A DNA stretch of 64,000 nucleotides, taken from positions 3,224,001 through 3,288,000 of the forward strand of contig NZ_CP168030.1 in NCBI RefSeq assembly GCF_041529975.1, given 5' to 3'. Positions 34,072-43,621 of this stretch are shown piece by piece. The position numbers and the translations under genes are program-made. This DNA comes from Microbacterium maritypicum (lineage in GTDB: Bacteria; Actinomycetota; Actinomycetes; Actinomycetales; Microbacteriaceae). A model generated the notes under the pieces. It was not told where the DNA came from. It saw nothing but the letters and a program-made list of their open reading frames with translations, and did no database searches. How positions within the stretch are numbered: the first letter of the stretch is position 1; each line of letters begins with the position of its first letter.

Positions 34072-35457
34072 TCAGCTGAGCTCTCCGCCCTCCAGGAGCT
34101 CGGTGACGAGGGCGGCGATGGCCGAGCGCTCGGAGCGGGTCAGGGTGACATGTCCGAAGAGCTCATGCCCCTTCAGCGTCTCGATGACACTGGCGATCCC
34201 ATCGTGCCGGCCGACGCGGAGGTTGTCCCGCTGACCGACGTCGTGGGTGAGGATGACCCGCGAGTTCTGTCCCATGCGGCTCAGCACGGTGAGCAGCACG
34301 TTCCGCTCGAGGGATTGGGCCTCATCGACGATCACGAAGGCGTCGTGCAGAGAGCGTCCACGGATGTGCGTGAGGGGCAGCACTTCGAGCAGTCCGCGCT
34401 CGACGACCTCTTCGATGACGTTGCCGGAGACGACCGAGCCGAGTGTGTCGAACACCGCCTGCCCCCAGGGGCCCATCTTCTCGCCCTGGTCGCCGGGAAG
34501 GTAGCCGAGCTCCTGGCCGCCGACCGCGAACAGTGGTCGGAACACGATGATCTTCTTCTGCTGCTGGCGCTCCAATACGGCCTCGAGCCCGGCGCACAGT
34601 GCGAGCGCCGACTTGCCGGTTCCCGCGCGACCGCCCAGGGAGACGATGCCGACCTCCTGGTCGAGCAGCAGGTCGATCGCGATCCGCTGCTCCGCCGAAC
34701 GGCCGTGCATGCCGAAGATGTCGCGGTCGCCGCGCACCAGGCGGAACTCGCCGTCACCCGTGACGCGCCCGAGAGCGGATCCGCGCTCGGAGTGGATGAT
34801 CAGCCCCGTGTTCACCGGGATCCCCCGAGCCTGGTCGCTGATACCGACTTCGCTCTCGTAGAGGTCGCTGATGTCGTCGCCGGAGAGGTCGAGCGTCGCG
34901 ATGCCGGTCCATCCGGAGTCCACCGCCTGCTCGGCGAGGTACTCCTCGGCCCGGAGCCCCAGCGATGCGGCCTTCACGCGCATCGGCAGGTCCTTCGAGA
35001 CGATCGTGACGTCCTGGCCGTCCTGCGCGAGGTGCATCGCGACCGAGAGGATGCGGGTGTCGTTGTCGCTGAGCCGGATGCCGGCGGGGAGTACCGAGGA
35101 GTCGGTGTTCGCCAGCTCGACGCGGAGCGTGCCGCCCTCCCCGACCTCGACCGGGAAGTCCAGGCGTCCGTGCTCGATGCGCAGGTCGTCGAGGTGCCGC
35201 AGCGCCTGCCGTGCGAAGTATCCGATCTCCGGGTCGTGACGCTTGCCCTCCAGCTCCGTGATCACGACGACCGGGACGACGACCGAGTGCTCGGCGAAAC
35301 GGAAGAACGCCTGCGGATCGCTCAGCAGAACGGAGGTGTCGAGCACGTAGGTGCGCAGATCCTGATCCGGATCGGCGGACGACGATGCCCGGCTCGACGT
35401 CTTACGGGTGGACTGCTGCGCGGTGCTGGTGGCCTGCTGCGCTGTACGTGTGGTCAC
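34072..35457 (-). CDS. PIN-PhoH fusion protein (PhoH2)
   Basis: 461 residues. Residues about 35-160 form a PIN nuclease-like domain ([16 protein letters not shown] with acidic VVITELE and DNDTRIL). The PhoH ATPase follows with Walker [14 protein letters not shown] and Walker [14 protein letters not shown]. The fusion is known in mycobacteria as an RNA helicase and RNase. GTG at 35457, preceded by GGGAG, is preferred over an upstream start that would add 19 unrelated residues. Confidence 0.88.
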   Translation of the reverse strand: MTTRTAQQATSTAQQSTRKTSSRASSSADPDQDLRTYVLDTSVLLSDPQAFFRFAEHSVVVPVVVITELEGKRHDPEIGYFARQALRHLDDLRIEHGRLDFPVEVGEGGTLRVELANTDSSVLPAGIRLSDNDTRILSVAMHLAQDGQDVTIVSKDLPMRVKAASLGLRAEEYLAEQAVDSGWTGIATLDLSGDDISDLYESEVGISDQARGIPVNTGLIIHSERGSALGRVTGDGEFRLVRGDRDIFGMHGRSAEQRIAIDLLLDQEVGIVSLGGRAGTGKSALALCAGLEAVLERQQQKKIIVFRPLFAVGGQELGYLPGDQGEKMGPWGQAVFDTLGSVVSGNVIEEVVERGLLEVLPLTHIRGRSLHDAFVIVDEAQSLERNVLLTVLSRMGQNSRVILTHDVGQRDNLRVGRHDGIASVIETLKGHELFGHVTLTRSERSAIAALVTELLEGGELS

Positions 35458-35615
35458 GACCCACTCCCGACCCGGGGAATCCCGGCTATTCGAACGAGTC
35501 GACCAGGGGGTCACGAGCCGCGAACCTGAGGCCGACCCGAACGGGCGCCTTGCCCGATGCCTAGAACGTACGACCGCCCAGGGGATTAACCCGAACTCGA
35601 CACGCCAGGGATTCG

Positions 35616-36746
35616 TTACGCGCTGATGAACGTCTCGTTGCCGAACGTGTGCAGGGCGTCGTCGAGGAGCTCGAAAGTGGCAGCATCCGTACCCGCGTGC
35701 GGGGCGACCCGCACCGAAGCACCTCGGGCCGTCACGACGATTCCTGCGTTGGCGAGCGCTGCGGCGAGGCGTGCAGGTTCCTCCGGTGCCAGCGCGACGA
35801 TGCCGGCCCGCTCCACGCGCTCGCGCGGCGAACTCACCTCGATCCCATGGCGGTCGGCGATCTCGATGACACGGTCGACGTTCTCGGCGAGCCGCTCCTC
35901 GATGGCGGCGACCCCGGCATCGCGCATGTCCCGCACGCCGATCGCGAGGCGCCCGGCCGCGAGGGTGTCCGGCTGGCTGACCGTGTAGGCGCTCGCGGAT
36001 GCCGCCGGCCCCGGCAGCTCATCGACGAACAGTCCGGTCGCCGTCGTTCCGGTGATCCCGGACAGCACGGGGACGATCCGCTCCCGTGCACGCGGCGCGA
36101 ACCAGGCGAAGGCGCTGCCCCTGCCCGCACGCAACCACTTGTATCCGTGTCCGACGACCACGTCGGCGGCCGCGTAGTCCACGTCGATCACGCCGAACGA
36201 CTGCACCGCGTCGACGATGAGCAGGCGGTCGGGGCCGATGACGTCACGCAGTGCGGCGAGGTCGGCCCGGTATCCGGTGCGGAAGTCGACGTGACTCACT
36301 GCCAGCGCGACGACCTCGTCGTCGAGCGCCTCGGCGACTGCCTCCGGCGTCACGCGTCCGTCGTCGGGCGTGATCCACCGGGGCGATACCGCGCGGTCCG
36401 ATGCGGTCGCGGCCCGCTCGAGCGTCAGGCTGACGCTGGGGAACTCCGCCGTGCTCGCGATGACCGCCCCGGAGATGCCGTACAGCGCGTGCATGAGTCC
36501 GTGCGTCGACGAGGGCTGCAGGGTGACGTCGGCGGCGTCTGCGCCGAGGAGCTCCGCGACGAGCTCCTGCGCCTGGCCGACGCGCTCGGCGACCAGCGAC
36601 AGGGAGGAGGGGCGCCCGCTTCCCAGAAGGTCGGCATCGGCGAAGACCTCTTCGCGCACGGAGGGGGACAGCGGACCGAATGCTGCCCAGTTCAGGTAGC
36701 CGGACTCGTTGTCGAAAGTGTCGACGTAGTCCTGGAAAGTGCTCAC
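35616..36746 (-). CDS. class V aminotransferase-fold PLP enzyme
   Basis: 376 residues. The PLP lysine is in [16 protein letters not shown], with the aspartate region [14 protein letters not shown] before it. The fold is that of cysteine desulfurases and kynureninases, but the SSGSAC cysteine loop is missing, so desulfurase activity is not expected. N-terminus [12 protein letters not shown] is typical of the isopenicillin N epimerase-like subgroup. Substrate unknown. Confidence 0.8.
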   Translation of the reverse strand: MSTFQDYVDTFDNESGYLNWAAFGPLSPSVREEVFADADLLGSGRPSSLSLVAERVGQAQELVAELLGADAADVTLQPSSTHGLMHALYGISGAVIASTAEFPSVSLTLERAATASDRAVSPRWITPDDGRVTPEAVAEALDDEVVALAVSHVDFRTGYRADLAALRDVIGPDRLLIVDAVQSFGVIDVDYAAADVVVGHGYKWLRAGRGSAFAWFAPRARERIVPVLSGITGTTATGLFVDELPGPAASASAYTVSQPDTLAAGRLAIGVRDMRDAGVAAIEERLAENVDRVIEIADRHGIEVSSPRERVERAGIVALAPEEPARLAAALANAGIVVTARGASVRVAPHAGTDAATFELLDDALHTFGNETFISA

Positions 36747-36786
36747 TGCGTCATTGTGGCACGGTGCCGAGCGCGCCGCCCCGGCT

Positions 36787-37569
36787 TCAGCGACCGAACC
36801 GTCGGTCGCGATCCGCGAAGTCGCGGATGGCGCGGAGGAAGTCGACCTGTCGGAGATCGGGCCCGAGTGCCTCCACGAAGTAGAACTCGCTGTGAGCGCT
36901 CTGCCAGAGCAGGAAGTCGCTCAGCCGCTGCTCACCGCTCGTGCGGATGACGAGGTCCGGGTCCGGCTGTCCCCCGGTGTAGAGGTGTTCCCCGATCATC
37001 TCCGGGGTGAGGTGGGCGGCGAGATCCTCCATCGTGCCGCCCGATGCCTCGTGCTTGGTGATGATGCTGCGAACGGCGTCGACGATCTCGTTGCGGCCGC
37101 CGTAGCCGACGGCGAGATTCACGTGGAGTCCGCTGTGGTCTTTGGTGCGCGCTTCGGCGTCGGCGAGCACTCTGGCGAGTTCGGGCGGCAGGATGTCGGA
37201 GCGTCCGACGTGCTTGACCCGCCAGTTGCCCTCCTGAGAGAGCGCCTCCGCCAGCTCGGCGATGATCTCGATGAGGTCGGCGAGCTCCACGGAGTCCCGC
37301 TTTCGCAGGTTGTCACTGGACAGCAGATACAGCGACACGACGCGCACGCCGAGTTCGTCGCACCAGCCGAGGAACTCACGCATCTTCGCAGCCCCGGCCC
37401 GGTGGCCTTCTGCCGCGCTGTCGAACCCGAGCTGGCGCGCCCATCGCCTGTTGCCGTCGATCATCATCGCGACGTGATGCGGGACGGAAGCGGGATCGAG
37501 GTGGCGACGCAGCCGACTGGTGTAGAGCCGATACAGCGGCCCTCGCACCGGATTCTCGCGTGATATCAC
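36787..37569 (-). CDS. cis-prenyltransferase (isoprenyl transferase, UppS type)
   Basis: 260 residues making polyprenyl diphosphate carriers for cell-wall synthesis. Motif I is AMMIDGNRRWAR (catalytic Asp) and the C-terminal motif is RTSGEQRLSDFLLW; GYGGRNEIVDAVR is also conserved. GTG at 37569 lies six bases after TAGCGT, so this start fits a leaderless mRNA; an SD-like AGGGAGG overlaps that GTG. Next to a hemolysin III gene, divergent. Confidence 0.9.
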   Translation of the reverse strand: MISRENPVRGPLYRLYTSRLRRHLDPASVPHHVAMMIDGNRRWARQLGFDSAAEGHRAGAAKMREFLGWCDELGVRVVSLYLLSSDNLRKRDSVELADLIEIIAELAEALSQEGNWRVKHVGRSDILPPELARVLADAEARTKDHSGLHVNLAVGYGGRNEIVDAVRSIITKHEASGGTMEDLAAHLTPEMIGEHLYTGGQPDPDLVIRTSGEQRLSDFLLWQSAHSEFYFVEALGPDLRQVDFLRAIRDFADRDRRFGR

Positions 37570-37575
37570 CTCCCT

Positions 37576-37581
37576 ACGCTA
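37576..37581 (-). promoter_or_regulatory. -10 element TAGCGT
   Basis: Six bases before the prenyltransferase GTG at 37569; it decides that start over the later in-frame GTG at 37548. Confidence 0.5.
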
Positions 37582-37652
37582 CCGTGCCCCGGCTTTCGCC
37601 ACTGTGTGCGGACGCTGAGGATCATGTGCTCGTCGAGGTATGCGCGTCGGCT

Positions 37653-37658
37653 TAGAGT
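37653..37658 (+). promoter_or_regulatory. -10 element TAGAGT
   Basis: Six bases before the hemolysin III GTG at 37665. Confidence 0.5.
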
Positions 37659-37664
37659 GAGCAC

Positions 37665-38396
37665 GTGAGCACTCCCGAACAGTCCGGTCCCGACGTCCCC
37701 GAGCTCCCGCTGCACGCTGCCGGGGAAGTCGATGCCGCGGTGGAGATCCGACCCACGTGGCGAGGGTGGATCCACGCGGGCACCTTCCCGGTGGCGGTGG
37801 TCGCCGGCGCGATCCTGATCCTCGTCGCCGACGGGGCCGCAGCGAAATGGGCCTCCGCGGTCTTCATGGTCACGTCCATGCTGCTGTTCGGCAACTCGGC
37901 GCTTTACCACCGGTTCGACTGGAAGCCGAAGGTCAAGGTGCTCCTGAAGCGGATCGATCACGCGAACATCCTGCTGCTGATCGCCGGCACCTACACGCCG
38001 CTGGCCGTGCTCGCGCTGCCGCCTGCGAAGGGAGTGCTGCTCCTCTGCCTCGTCTGGGGAGGGACCCTCGTCGGCATCCTCTTCCGCGTCTTCTGGATCA
38101 ACGCCCCCCGCTGGCTGTACGTCGCGCTGTATCTGCTGCTCGGCTGGGCGGCGGTGATGTACATCGGCGACCTTCTCGCGGCGAACGTCGCGATGATGGT
38201 GCTCGTGATCGTCGGCGGGCTCCTGTACACGGGCGGCGCGGTCGTCTACGCCCTCAAGAAACCGAACCCCTGGCCCGGCCACTTCGGCTTCCACGAGATC
38301 TTCCACGTGTGCACGGTGCTCGCGTTCCTGTGCCACTGGACCGCGTGCCTGCTCATCGCCATCGCGCCCCTGTCGCCCTCGCTCGGCGCTCCGTAG
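37665..38396 (+). CDS. hemolysin III / TrhA family membrane protein
   Basis: 243 residues with seven predicted helices, PAQR-like. Conserved residues are in SALYHRFDWKPK, KRIDHANILLLIAGTYTPL and HEIFHVCTVLAFLCHW, the likely metal-site His/Asp set. The name comes from old hemolysis screens; the family is linked to membrane lipid homeostasis. GTG start, leaderless. Confidence 0.9.
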   Translation: MSTPEQSGPDVPELPLHAAGEVDAAVEIRPTWRGWIHAGTFPVAVVAGAILILVADGAAAKWASAVFMVTSMLLFGNSALYHRFDWKPKVKVLLKRIDHANILLLIAGTYTPLAVLALPPAKGVLLLCLVWGGTLVGILFRVFWINAPRWLYVALYLLLGWAAVMYIGDLLAANVAMMVLVIVGGLLYTGGAVVYALKKPNPWPGHFGFHEIFHVCTVLAFLCHWTACLLIAIAPLSPSLGAP

Positions 38397-38442
38397 TCAC
38401 CGTCACCCGTCCTCACTCGGGCGCTCCGGAACTCGTGGGCGC

Positions 38443-38748
38443 TCAGCGTGCAGGCGGTTCTTCACCCTCGTCGTGTGTGCTCGAGCCGTCGACCTCGGTC
38501 GATCCCGTCGCGCTCGTGTCGGCTTGTGCTCCGGCTGCGGCGCGGGCGGCCTCCTCGGCGTCGAGCTCCTCGCGCACCTCGTCGCGATACCGGACGCGGC
38601 GGATCCGACGGTTCATGTCCCAGATCAGCAGGATCACGGCGATCACGATCACCACGATCACCGCGAAGCCCACGAACCCCGGGGTGACGGACACCGGATC
38701 GACGGTCATGCTGGGCGTCGGCATCGGGGTCTCGGTCAGAGCGAGCAT
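38443..38748 (-). CDS. small single-pass membrane protein
   Basis: 101 residues. One helix (FVGFAVIVVIVIAVILLIWD near residues 25-44), then a basic NRRIRRVRYRDEVREEL and a low-complexity acidic tail. Position next to DUF4307 and greA is typical for such actinobacterial proteins. Function unknown. Confidence 0.65.
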   Translation of the reverse strand: MLALTETPMPTPSMTVDPVSVTPGFVGFAVIVVIVIAVILLIWDMNRRIRRVRYRDEVREELDAEEAARAAAGAQADTSATGSTEVDGSSTHDEGEEPPAR

Positions 38749-38816
38749 GAATCGGCCTTTCGTACGCAGGTCGCATAACCTGGTACCACCAGCCTAACGA
38801 CCGGGAAGACCCACCT

Positions 38817-39203
38817 GTGACGACCGCACAACAGCTCGACGAACGCTATGGACGAACCCGACGGCGTCGGTGGCCGTGGATCGTCGGCGGCGGCCTCGCG
38901 CTGCTCGTGATCGGTGCCTTCAGCTGGATGACCGTCGCGCAGTCCATGGCCTCCGTGGACGCCGACGATCTGGGCTTCACGCTCGTCGACGAGCACTCGG
39001 TGGAGGTGAGCTTCCAGGTCACCGGCGTGCAGGGCCGGGACGTCGTGTGCGCTCTCGAAGCCCTCGATGAGGAGTTCGGCGTGGTCGGCTGGACGATCGT
39101 CGAGATCCCCGCCGGGGACAGTCACTCACAGGCGAAGTCGGTCACCATCCCGACGGTCGCCGAGGCCACGACAGGTTTGGTGAACACCTGCTGGGTCGCC
39201 TAG
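38817..39203 (+). CDS. DUF4307 family membrane-anchored protein
   Basis: 128 residues. One N-terminal helix (WIVGGGLALLVIGAFSWM), then a beta-rich extracytoplasmic part ending NTCWVA. DUF4307 genes commonly lie near mca and greA in actinobacteria; here greA is next. GTG start after CGGGAAG. Role unknown. Confidence 0.83.
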   Translation: MTTAQQLDERYGRTRRRRWPWIVGGGLALLVIGAFSWMTVAQSMASVDADDLGFTLVDEHSVEVSFQVTGVQGRDVVCALEALDEEFGVVGWTIVEIPAGDSHSQAKSVTIPTVAEATTGLVNTCWVA

Positions 39204-39220
39204 ACTCGTGGCAGACATAC

Positions 39221-39246
39221 GACGCCCCGGCACGAGCCGGGGCGTC
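39221..39246. terminator. stem-loop before greA
   Basis: Perfect 11-base stem GACGCCCCGGC/GCCGGGGCGTC with an ACGA loop, followed by TTGG. Ends the DUF4307 transcript. Confidence 0.8.
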
Positions 39247-39299
39247 TTGGCATATCCCCCGCAGCACGCCGGAGGGATCCCGAAAGAAGGAGCTTCGCC

Positions 39300-39788
39300 A
39301 TGTCCACCGATGCTCAGGTTCCCTTCCTCACGCAGGAGGCTTACGACCGGCTCGTCGCCGAGCTGGAGCACCTGTCGACCGTCGGTCGCGATGAGATCGC
39401 CAAGCGCATCGAGGCGGCTCGCGAAGAAGGCGACCTCAAGGAGAACGGCGGATACCACGCCGCGAAGGATGAGCAGGGCAAGCAGGAGGCCCGCATCCGC
39501 ACCCTCGAGGCTCTGCTGAAGACCGCCAAGGTCGGCGAGGCTCCCGCCAGCCGCGGGATCGTCGAGCCCGGCACCGTCGTCACGGCTCTCGTCGCCGGCG
39601 GCGAAGAGGTCTTCCTCCTCGGCAGCCGGGAGATCGCGGTCGGCAGCGACCTCGACGTCTACAGCGAGGCCAGCCCGCTCGGTCAGGCCATCCTCGGCCT
39701 CAAGGTCGGCGAGAAGTCGGCCTACGAGGCGCCCAACGGGCGTTCCATCAGCGTGGAGATCGTGAACGTGGAGACTTACGCGGGCTGA
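39300..39788 (+). CDS. greA: transcription elongation factor GreA
   Basis: 162 residues. N-terminal coiled coil with REEGDLKENGGYHAAKDEQG (the acidic tip that enters RNA polymerase), then the C-terminal FKBP-like domain with PLGQAILGLKVGEKSAYEAP. AAGGAG precedes the ATG. Rescues stalled RNA polymerase by transcript cleavage. Confidence 0.94.
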   Translation: MSTDAQVPFLTQEAYDRLVAELEHLSTVGRDEIAKRIEAAREEGDLKENGGYHAAKDEQGKQEARIRTLEALLKTAKVGEAPASRGIVEPGTVVTALVAGGEEVFLLGSREIAVGSDLDVYSEASPLGQAILGLKVGEKSAYEAPNGRSISVEIVNVETYAG

Positions 39789-39848
39789 CCACCCACGCAG
39801 AAGCGCCCCCGCATCCTCTCGGACGCGGGGGCGCTTCTGCGTGGGTGG
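39789..39848. terminator. very strong bidirectional terminator
   Basis: Perfect 24-base stem (arms 39789-39812 and 39825-39848) between converging greA and ilvA. Confidence 0.92.
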
Positions 39849-39853
39849 GAAGG

Positions 39854-41083
39854 TCAGTCGGCGACGAGGATGGGCTCGAAGCCGGCCCGCCGCAGCGTGT
39901 CGAGCGTGTGCTCCGAGTGCTCGGGGCCACGCGTCTCGACGCTGAGTTCGAGGATGACCTCGCTGATCTGGAGTCCGTGACCATGACGGGTATGCATCGC
40001 CTCGATGACATTCGCCCCCGCCTCGGCGATGAGCTCGGAGACGCGGGCGAGCTGGCCCGGACGGTCGGGCAGTGGGACGCGGATGGTGAGGTATCGGCCC
40101 GATGCCGCAAGCCCGTGCGAGACCACGCGCTGCAGGAGCAGCGGATCGATGTTGCCGCCCGACAGCACCGCCATCGTCGTGCCGGTGCCGGAGACCTTGC
40201 CGGCCAGGATCGCCGCGACGCCGGCCGCACCGGCCGGTTCGACCACGACCTTCGCCTGCTCCAGCAGGATCAGGATCGCCCGAGCGAGGTCGTCGTCCGA
40301 GACCGTGACGACCTCATCGACGAGCTCCTTGATGATGTCGAACGGGATGGCGCCGGGGCGCGCGACCAGGATGCCGTCGGCGATGGTCGGACGGGTGACG
40401 ATGTCCACGGGCTCGCCCGCAGCGAGCGACGGGGGCACAGCGGCGGCGTTCTCGGCCTGGACGCCGATGATGCGGACGGTGCGCCCGAGTTCGGCGGCAC
40501 GCGCTTTCACGGCCGCGGCGACGCCCGCGATCAGGCCTCCGCCACCGATGCCGAGGACCACGGTGTCGACATCCGGGGCGTCCTCGAGCAGTTCGAGTCC
40601 GAGCGTCCCCTGCCCGATCACGACGTCGCGGTGGTCGAACGGGTGGATCAGCACCGCACCGGTACGCTCGGAGAACTCCGCCGCCAGACGCAGCGATGTC
40701 GCCACGGTCTCACCCTCCAGCACGACCTCGGCGCCGTACCCGCGGGTGGCGAGGAGCTTGGGAACCGGAACCCCCAGCGGCATGAAGATGGTCGCGGGGA
40801 TGCCGAGCGCCTGCGCCGCGAGCGCGACACCCTGGGCGTGGTTGCCGGCGGATGCGGCGACGACGCCCCGCGAGCGCTCCTCAGCGCTCAGGCGTGAGAG
40901 GCGGTACGCGGCACCGCGGATCTTGAACGAGCCCGTGCGCTGAAGATTCTCCATCTTCAGCAGGACGGTGCCTCCGTGAATGTCGGAGAGGGCTCGCGAC
41001 GGCAGCGTCGGCGTGTGCGAGATCACCTCAGCCAGACTCTGAGCCGCTAGCTCGAACTCGGTCAGGCTGGGGACTGCACTCAT
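39854..41083 (-). CDS. ilvA: threonine ammonia-lyase with C-terminal ACT domain
   Basis: 409 residues, PLP enzyme that deaminates threonine to 2-oxobutyrate for isoleucine. PLP lysine in RTGSFKIRGAAYRL; phosphate loop GIGGGGLIAG. The C-terminal 80 residues are an ACT domain (LTIRVPLPDRPGQLARVSEL). This is the short ACT form found in actinobacteria. Start at 41083 overlaps the preceding gene's stop (ATGA at 41080-41083). Confidence 0.9.
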   Translation of the reverse strand: MSAVPSLTEFELAAQSLAEVISHTPTLPSRALSDIHGGTVLLKMENLQRTGSFKIRGAAYRLSRLSAEERSRGVVAASAGNHAQGVALAAQALGIPATIFMPLGVPVPKLLATRGYGAEVVLEGETVATSLRLAAEFSERTGAVLIHPFDHRDVVIGQGTLGLELLEDAPDVDTVVLGIGGGGLIAGVAAAVKARAAELGRTVRIIGVQAENAAAVPPSLAAGEPVDIVTRPTIADGILVARPGAIPFDIIKELVDEVVTVSDDDLARAILILLEQAKVVVEPAGAAGVAAILAGKVSGTGTTMAVLSGGNIDPLLLQRVVSHGLAASGRYLTIRVPLPDRPGQLARVSELIAEAGANVIEAMHTRHGHGLQISEVILELSVETRGPEHSEHTLDTLRRAGFEPILVAD

Positions 41084-42276
41084 CGATTCCTCCGTCTCCG
41101 CTCGCGCGGTACTGTGCTCCAGATAAGGTCTCCGCTGGGCCCGACGCCGGTGCGCCAGGAACCAGAACTGATGGTCACGGCCGCGACGTTCACGAAGGCC
41201 GCAAGCGGAACGGCGAACAGTGCTCCGGGGATGCCGGCGATCATCGCGCCGCCCGCCACGACGAGGACGACGGCGAGCGGATGCACCTTGACCGCGGAGC
41301 CCATCATGATCGGCTGCAGGATGTGGCCCTCGATCTGCTGGACCGCCAGCACGACCACGAGCATCCACAGTGCGATCCACGGCCCGTTGTAGACGAGAGC
41401 CAGGAACACGGCGACGGCGCCGGTCGCGACCGCACCCACGATCGGGATGAAGGAGCCGAGGAACACCAGGACGGCGACCGGAAGCGCGAGCGGCACCTGC
41501 AGCAGGAACGCCCCGAGGCCGATGCCGATCGCGTCGATGGTGGCCACGAACAACTGAGTGCGGGCGTAGTTCACGATCGTCGCCCAGCCGTTTCGGGCGG
41601 CACCGTCGACGGCGGGCCGCGCCTTGCGCGGGAAGATCCGAAGGGTCCAGCGCCAGATTCCTGCGCCGTCGGCGAGGAGACAGATGAGGATGAACAGCGA
41701 CAGCAGCGCACCGGTCGCGACGTGTCCGACCGTCGTGCCGATGGCCAGTGCGCCCGTCCAGAGCGCCTGCGTCTGCTCGTCGAGGAAGTCGAGGCCCTGC
41801 TGCAGGTAGTCGGCGATCTGGGTGTCGGAGAGGTTCAGGGGACCTTCGTGGAGCCAGACCTGGAACTGGTCGAACGCCTCGGTCGAGCGTGCCTGCACGT
41901 CGGGCAGCTGAGCGCGCACTTGCCAGACGACCAGCCACATCAGTCCGGTCACGATGGCGGCCGTTCCGATCAGCGAGATCGTGATCGCCAGCCAGCGTGG
42001 GAATCCGCGTCGCAGCATCCACGAGAACGCCGGCCACAGGAGTGCGGTGATGAGGATGCCGACCATGAGCGGGATCACCAGGAGCTTCAGCAGCATCACC
42101 AGCCAGATGAAGACGCCGATCGCTGCGGCGATGATCAGCAGCCGCCAGGAGTAGCTCGCCGTGATGCGCAGCGGCAAGGGCACCGCCTCATCGGCATCGG
42201 TCGTCACGGTGCGGTCGGTGGAGACCGGGCGCGGACGGAAGAGATCTCGCAGCCGGGGGCGCTGGTCCTCGCTCAT
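41080..42276 (-). CDS. AI-2E/PerM family transporter
   Basis: 398 residues, about eight helices. Conserved FLGSFIPIVGAVATGAVAVF and QQIEGHILQPIMMGSAVKVHP are family hallmarks. Most family members have unproven substrates, so a role in quorum-signal export should not be assumed. TAGACT lies six bases before the ATG. Coupled to ilvA by a 4-base overlap. Confidence 0.88.
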   Translation of the reverse strand: MSEDQRPRLRDLFRPRPVSTDRTVTTDADEAVPLPLRITASYSWRLLIIAAAIGVFIWLVMLLKLLVIPLMVGILITALLWPAFSWMLRRGFPRWLAITISLIGTAAIVTGLMWLVVWQVRAQLPDVQARSTEAFDQFQVWLHEGPLNLSDTQIADYLQQGLDFLDEQTQALWTGALAIGTTVGHVATGALLSLFILICLLADGAGIWRWTLRIFPRKARPAVDGAARNGWATIVNYARTQLFVATIDAIGIGLGAFLLQVPLALPVAVLVFLGSFIPIVGAVATGAVAVFLALVYNGPWIALWMLVVVLAVQQIEGHILQPIMMGSAVKVHPLAVVLVVAGGAMIAGIPGALFAVPLAAFVNVAAVTISSGSWRTGVGPSGDLIWSTVPRERRRRNR

Positions 42277-42282
42277 CGCCCA

Positions 42283-42288
42283 AGTCTA
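42283..42288 (-). promoter_or_regulatory. -10 element TAGACT
   Basis: Six bases before the AI-2E-type ATG at 42276 on the minus strand. Confidence 0.5.
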
Positions 42289-42352
42289 CGGTCAAGCCGT
42301 ATGCCGTTCGACGCATCCATCGCTGAAGAGCGGAGATGTCGGTGCCCGGCGA

Positions 42353-42358
42353 TACGCT
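42353..42358 (+). promoter_or_regulatory. -10 element TACGCT
   Basis: Six bases before the YcaQ-type GTG at 42365. Confidence 0.5.
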
Positions 42359-42364
42359 GACGGC

Positions 42365-43621
42365 GTGACCGAGACCCTCAGCTCCCCGCACGCCCGGCGG
42401 ATCGCCCTCGCCGCTCAGGGGTTCACCCGATCCCGACCCGCATCGGTCACCGCGCGCCACGTGCACCGCGTGATGGATCGGCTCGGCGTCCTTCAGATCG
42501 ATTCGGTGAACGTGTTCGCGCGGTCGCATTACCTGCCGCTCTTCTCGCGTCTCGGCTCCTACGACCCGACACTGCTCGACAGGGTCTTCCTTTCCCGCAC
42601 CACCCACTACGTCGAGTACCTCGCCCACGAGGCGACGTTCATCCCGGTGGCGGACTGGCCGCTGTGGCGATTCCGCATGGACGACTTCCGGCGGAAGTGG
42701 GCGGATGAGGACTCGTGGATGAGCAACAACGCGCGCACGGTGCAGTGGGTGCAGGACGAACTCCGCGCCAGGGGTCCGCTGCGTCCCGCCGACCTGCGCG
42801 ACGACGCGCCGCGAGAGCGCGGAACATGGTGGGACTGGGACGAAGCCAAGCTCGCGCTCGAACACCTCTGGCGCACGGGCGATGTCGCCGTGAGCGGCCG
42901 CCGGGGCTTCGAGCGCACGTACGCGCTGGCCGACCAGGTGATCCCCGACGTTATCCGATCGCGGGAGATCTCCCGAGACGAGGCGATCCTGGAGTTGACG
43001 CGCCGTGCGGCTCGCTCGAGCGGTGTTGCGACGCAGTCCGACCTCGCCGACTACTACCGCATCCGTGACCGTGCCGCGGTCGCCCGATCGATCACCGAGC
43101 TCGTCGACGCCGGCGAGCTGCAGCCGGTGCAGGTGCGCGGCTGGGAACGCGGAGGCCGTCCGCTGCGCGCGTGGCGGCATCGCGATGCCGTGCTGCCCCG
43201 CAAGATCGAGACCGCGGCCGTTCTGACTCCGTTCGATCCGGTGGTGTGGTTCCGCGACCGGGCGCTGCGCATCTTCGATCTCGACTACCGCATCGAGATC
43301 TACGTGCCGGCCGAGAAGCGCCGGTTCGGCTACTACTCGCTGCCCGTGCTCGTCGGCGACCGCATCGTGGCGAGGGTCGACCTGAAGGCTGACCGCGCCA
43401 CCTCGACACTGCAGGTGCAGTCCGCGTGGTGGGAGCCGCAGGCCCGGCCGGGCGATGCTGAGCCGGTCGCTGCGGAACTGGCCCTCGCCGCCGCCTGGCA
43501 GGGTCTGGAGCGCGTGTCGGTCTCTGGTTGGGGTGATGCCACGGCCGCGCTTCATGATTCGCTGAGCGGCGCGGGCGCGCAGGTGCACAGACACGTGCAC
43601 GCCAGAGAGAGTGCCCCGTGA
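42365..43621 (+). CDS. YcaQ/AlkX-type winged-helix DNA glycosylase
   Basis: 418 residues of the HTH_42 superfamily. The motif LGVLQIDSVNVFARSHY contains Q-x-D, typical of the YcaQ branch that opens interstrand crosslinks, rather than Q-x-Q of AlkZ. The C-terminal PFDPVVWFRDRALRIFDLDY is also conserved. Predicted role: repair of crosslinked or alkylated DNA. Coupled by a GTGA overlap to the next gene. Confidence 0.85.
   Translation: MTETLSSPHARRIALAAQGFTRSRPASVTARHVHRVMDRLGVLQIDSVNVFARSHYLPLFSRLGSYDPTLLDRVFLSRTTHYVEYLAHEATFIPVADWPLWRFRMDDFRRKWADEDSWMSNNARTVQWVQDELRARGPLRPADLRDDAPRERGTWWDWDEAKLALEHLWRTGDVAVSGRRGFERTYALADQVIPDVIRSREISRDEAILELTRRAARSSGVATQSDLADYYRIRDRAAVARSITELVDAGELQPVQVRGWERGGRPLRAWRHRDAVLPRKIETAAVLTPFDPVVWFRDRALRIFDLDYRIEIYVPAEKRRFGYYSLPVLVGDRIVARVDLKADRATSTLQVQSAWWEPQARPGDAEPVAAELALAAAWQGLERVSVSGWGDATAALHDSLSGAGAQVHRHVHARESAP

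Noticed and set aside
35616..36746. Second cysteine desulfurase
   Set aside because: The class V fold and PLP lysine are present but the active-site cysteine loop is missing.
39854..42037. ilvA as a 727-residue protein
   Set aside because: The extension is a reading frame through the AI-2E-type gene in another phase; the ATG at 41083 gives a normal family length.
41080..42276. Quorum-sensing AI-2 exporter
   Set aside because: The family name is historical; nothing in the sequence or context supports AI-2 transport.
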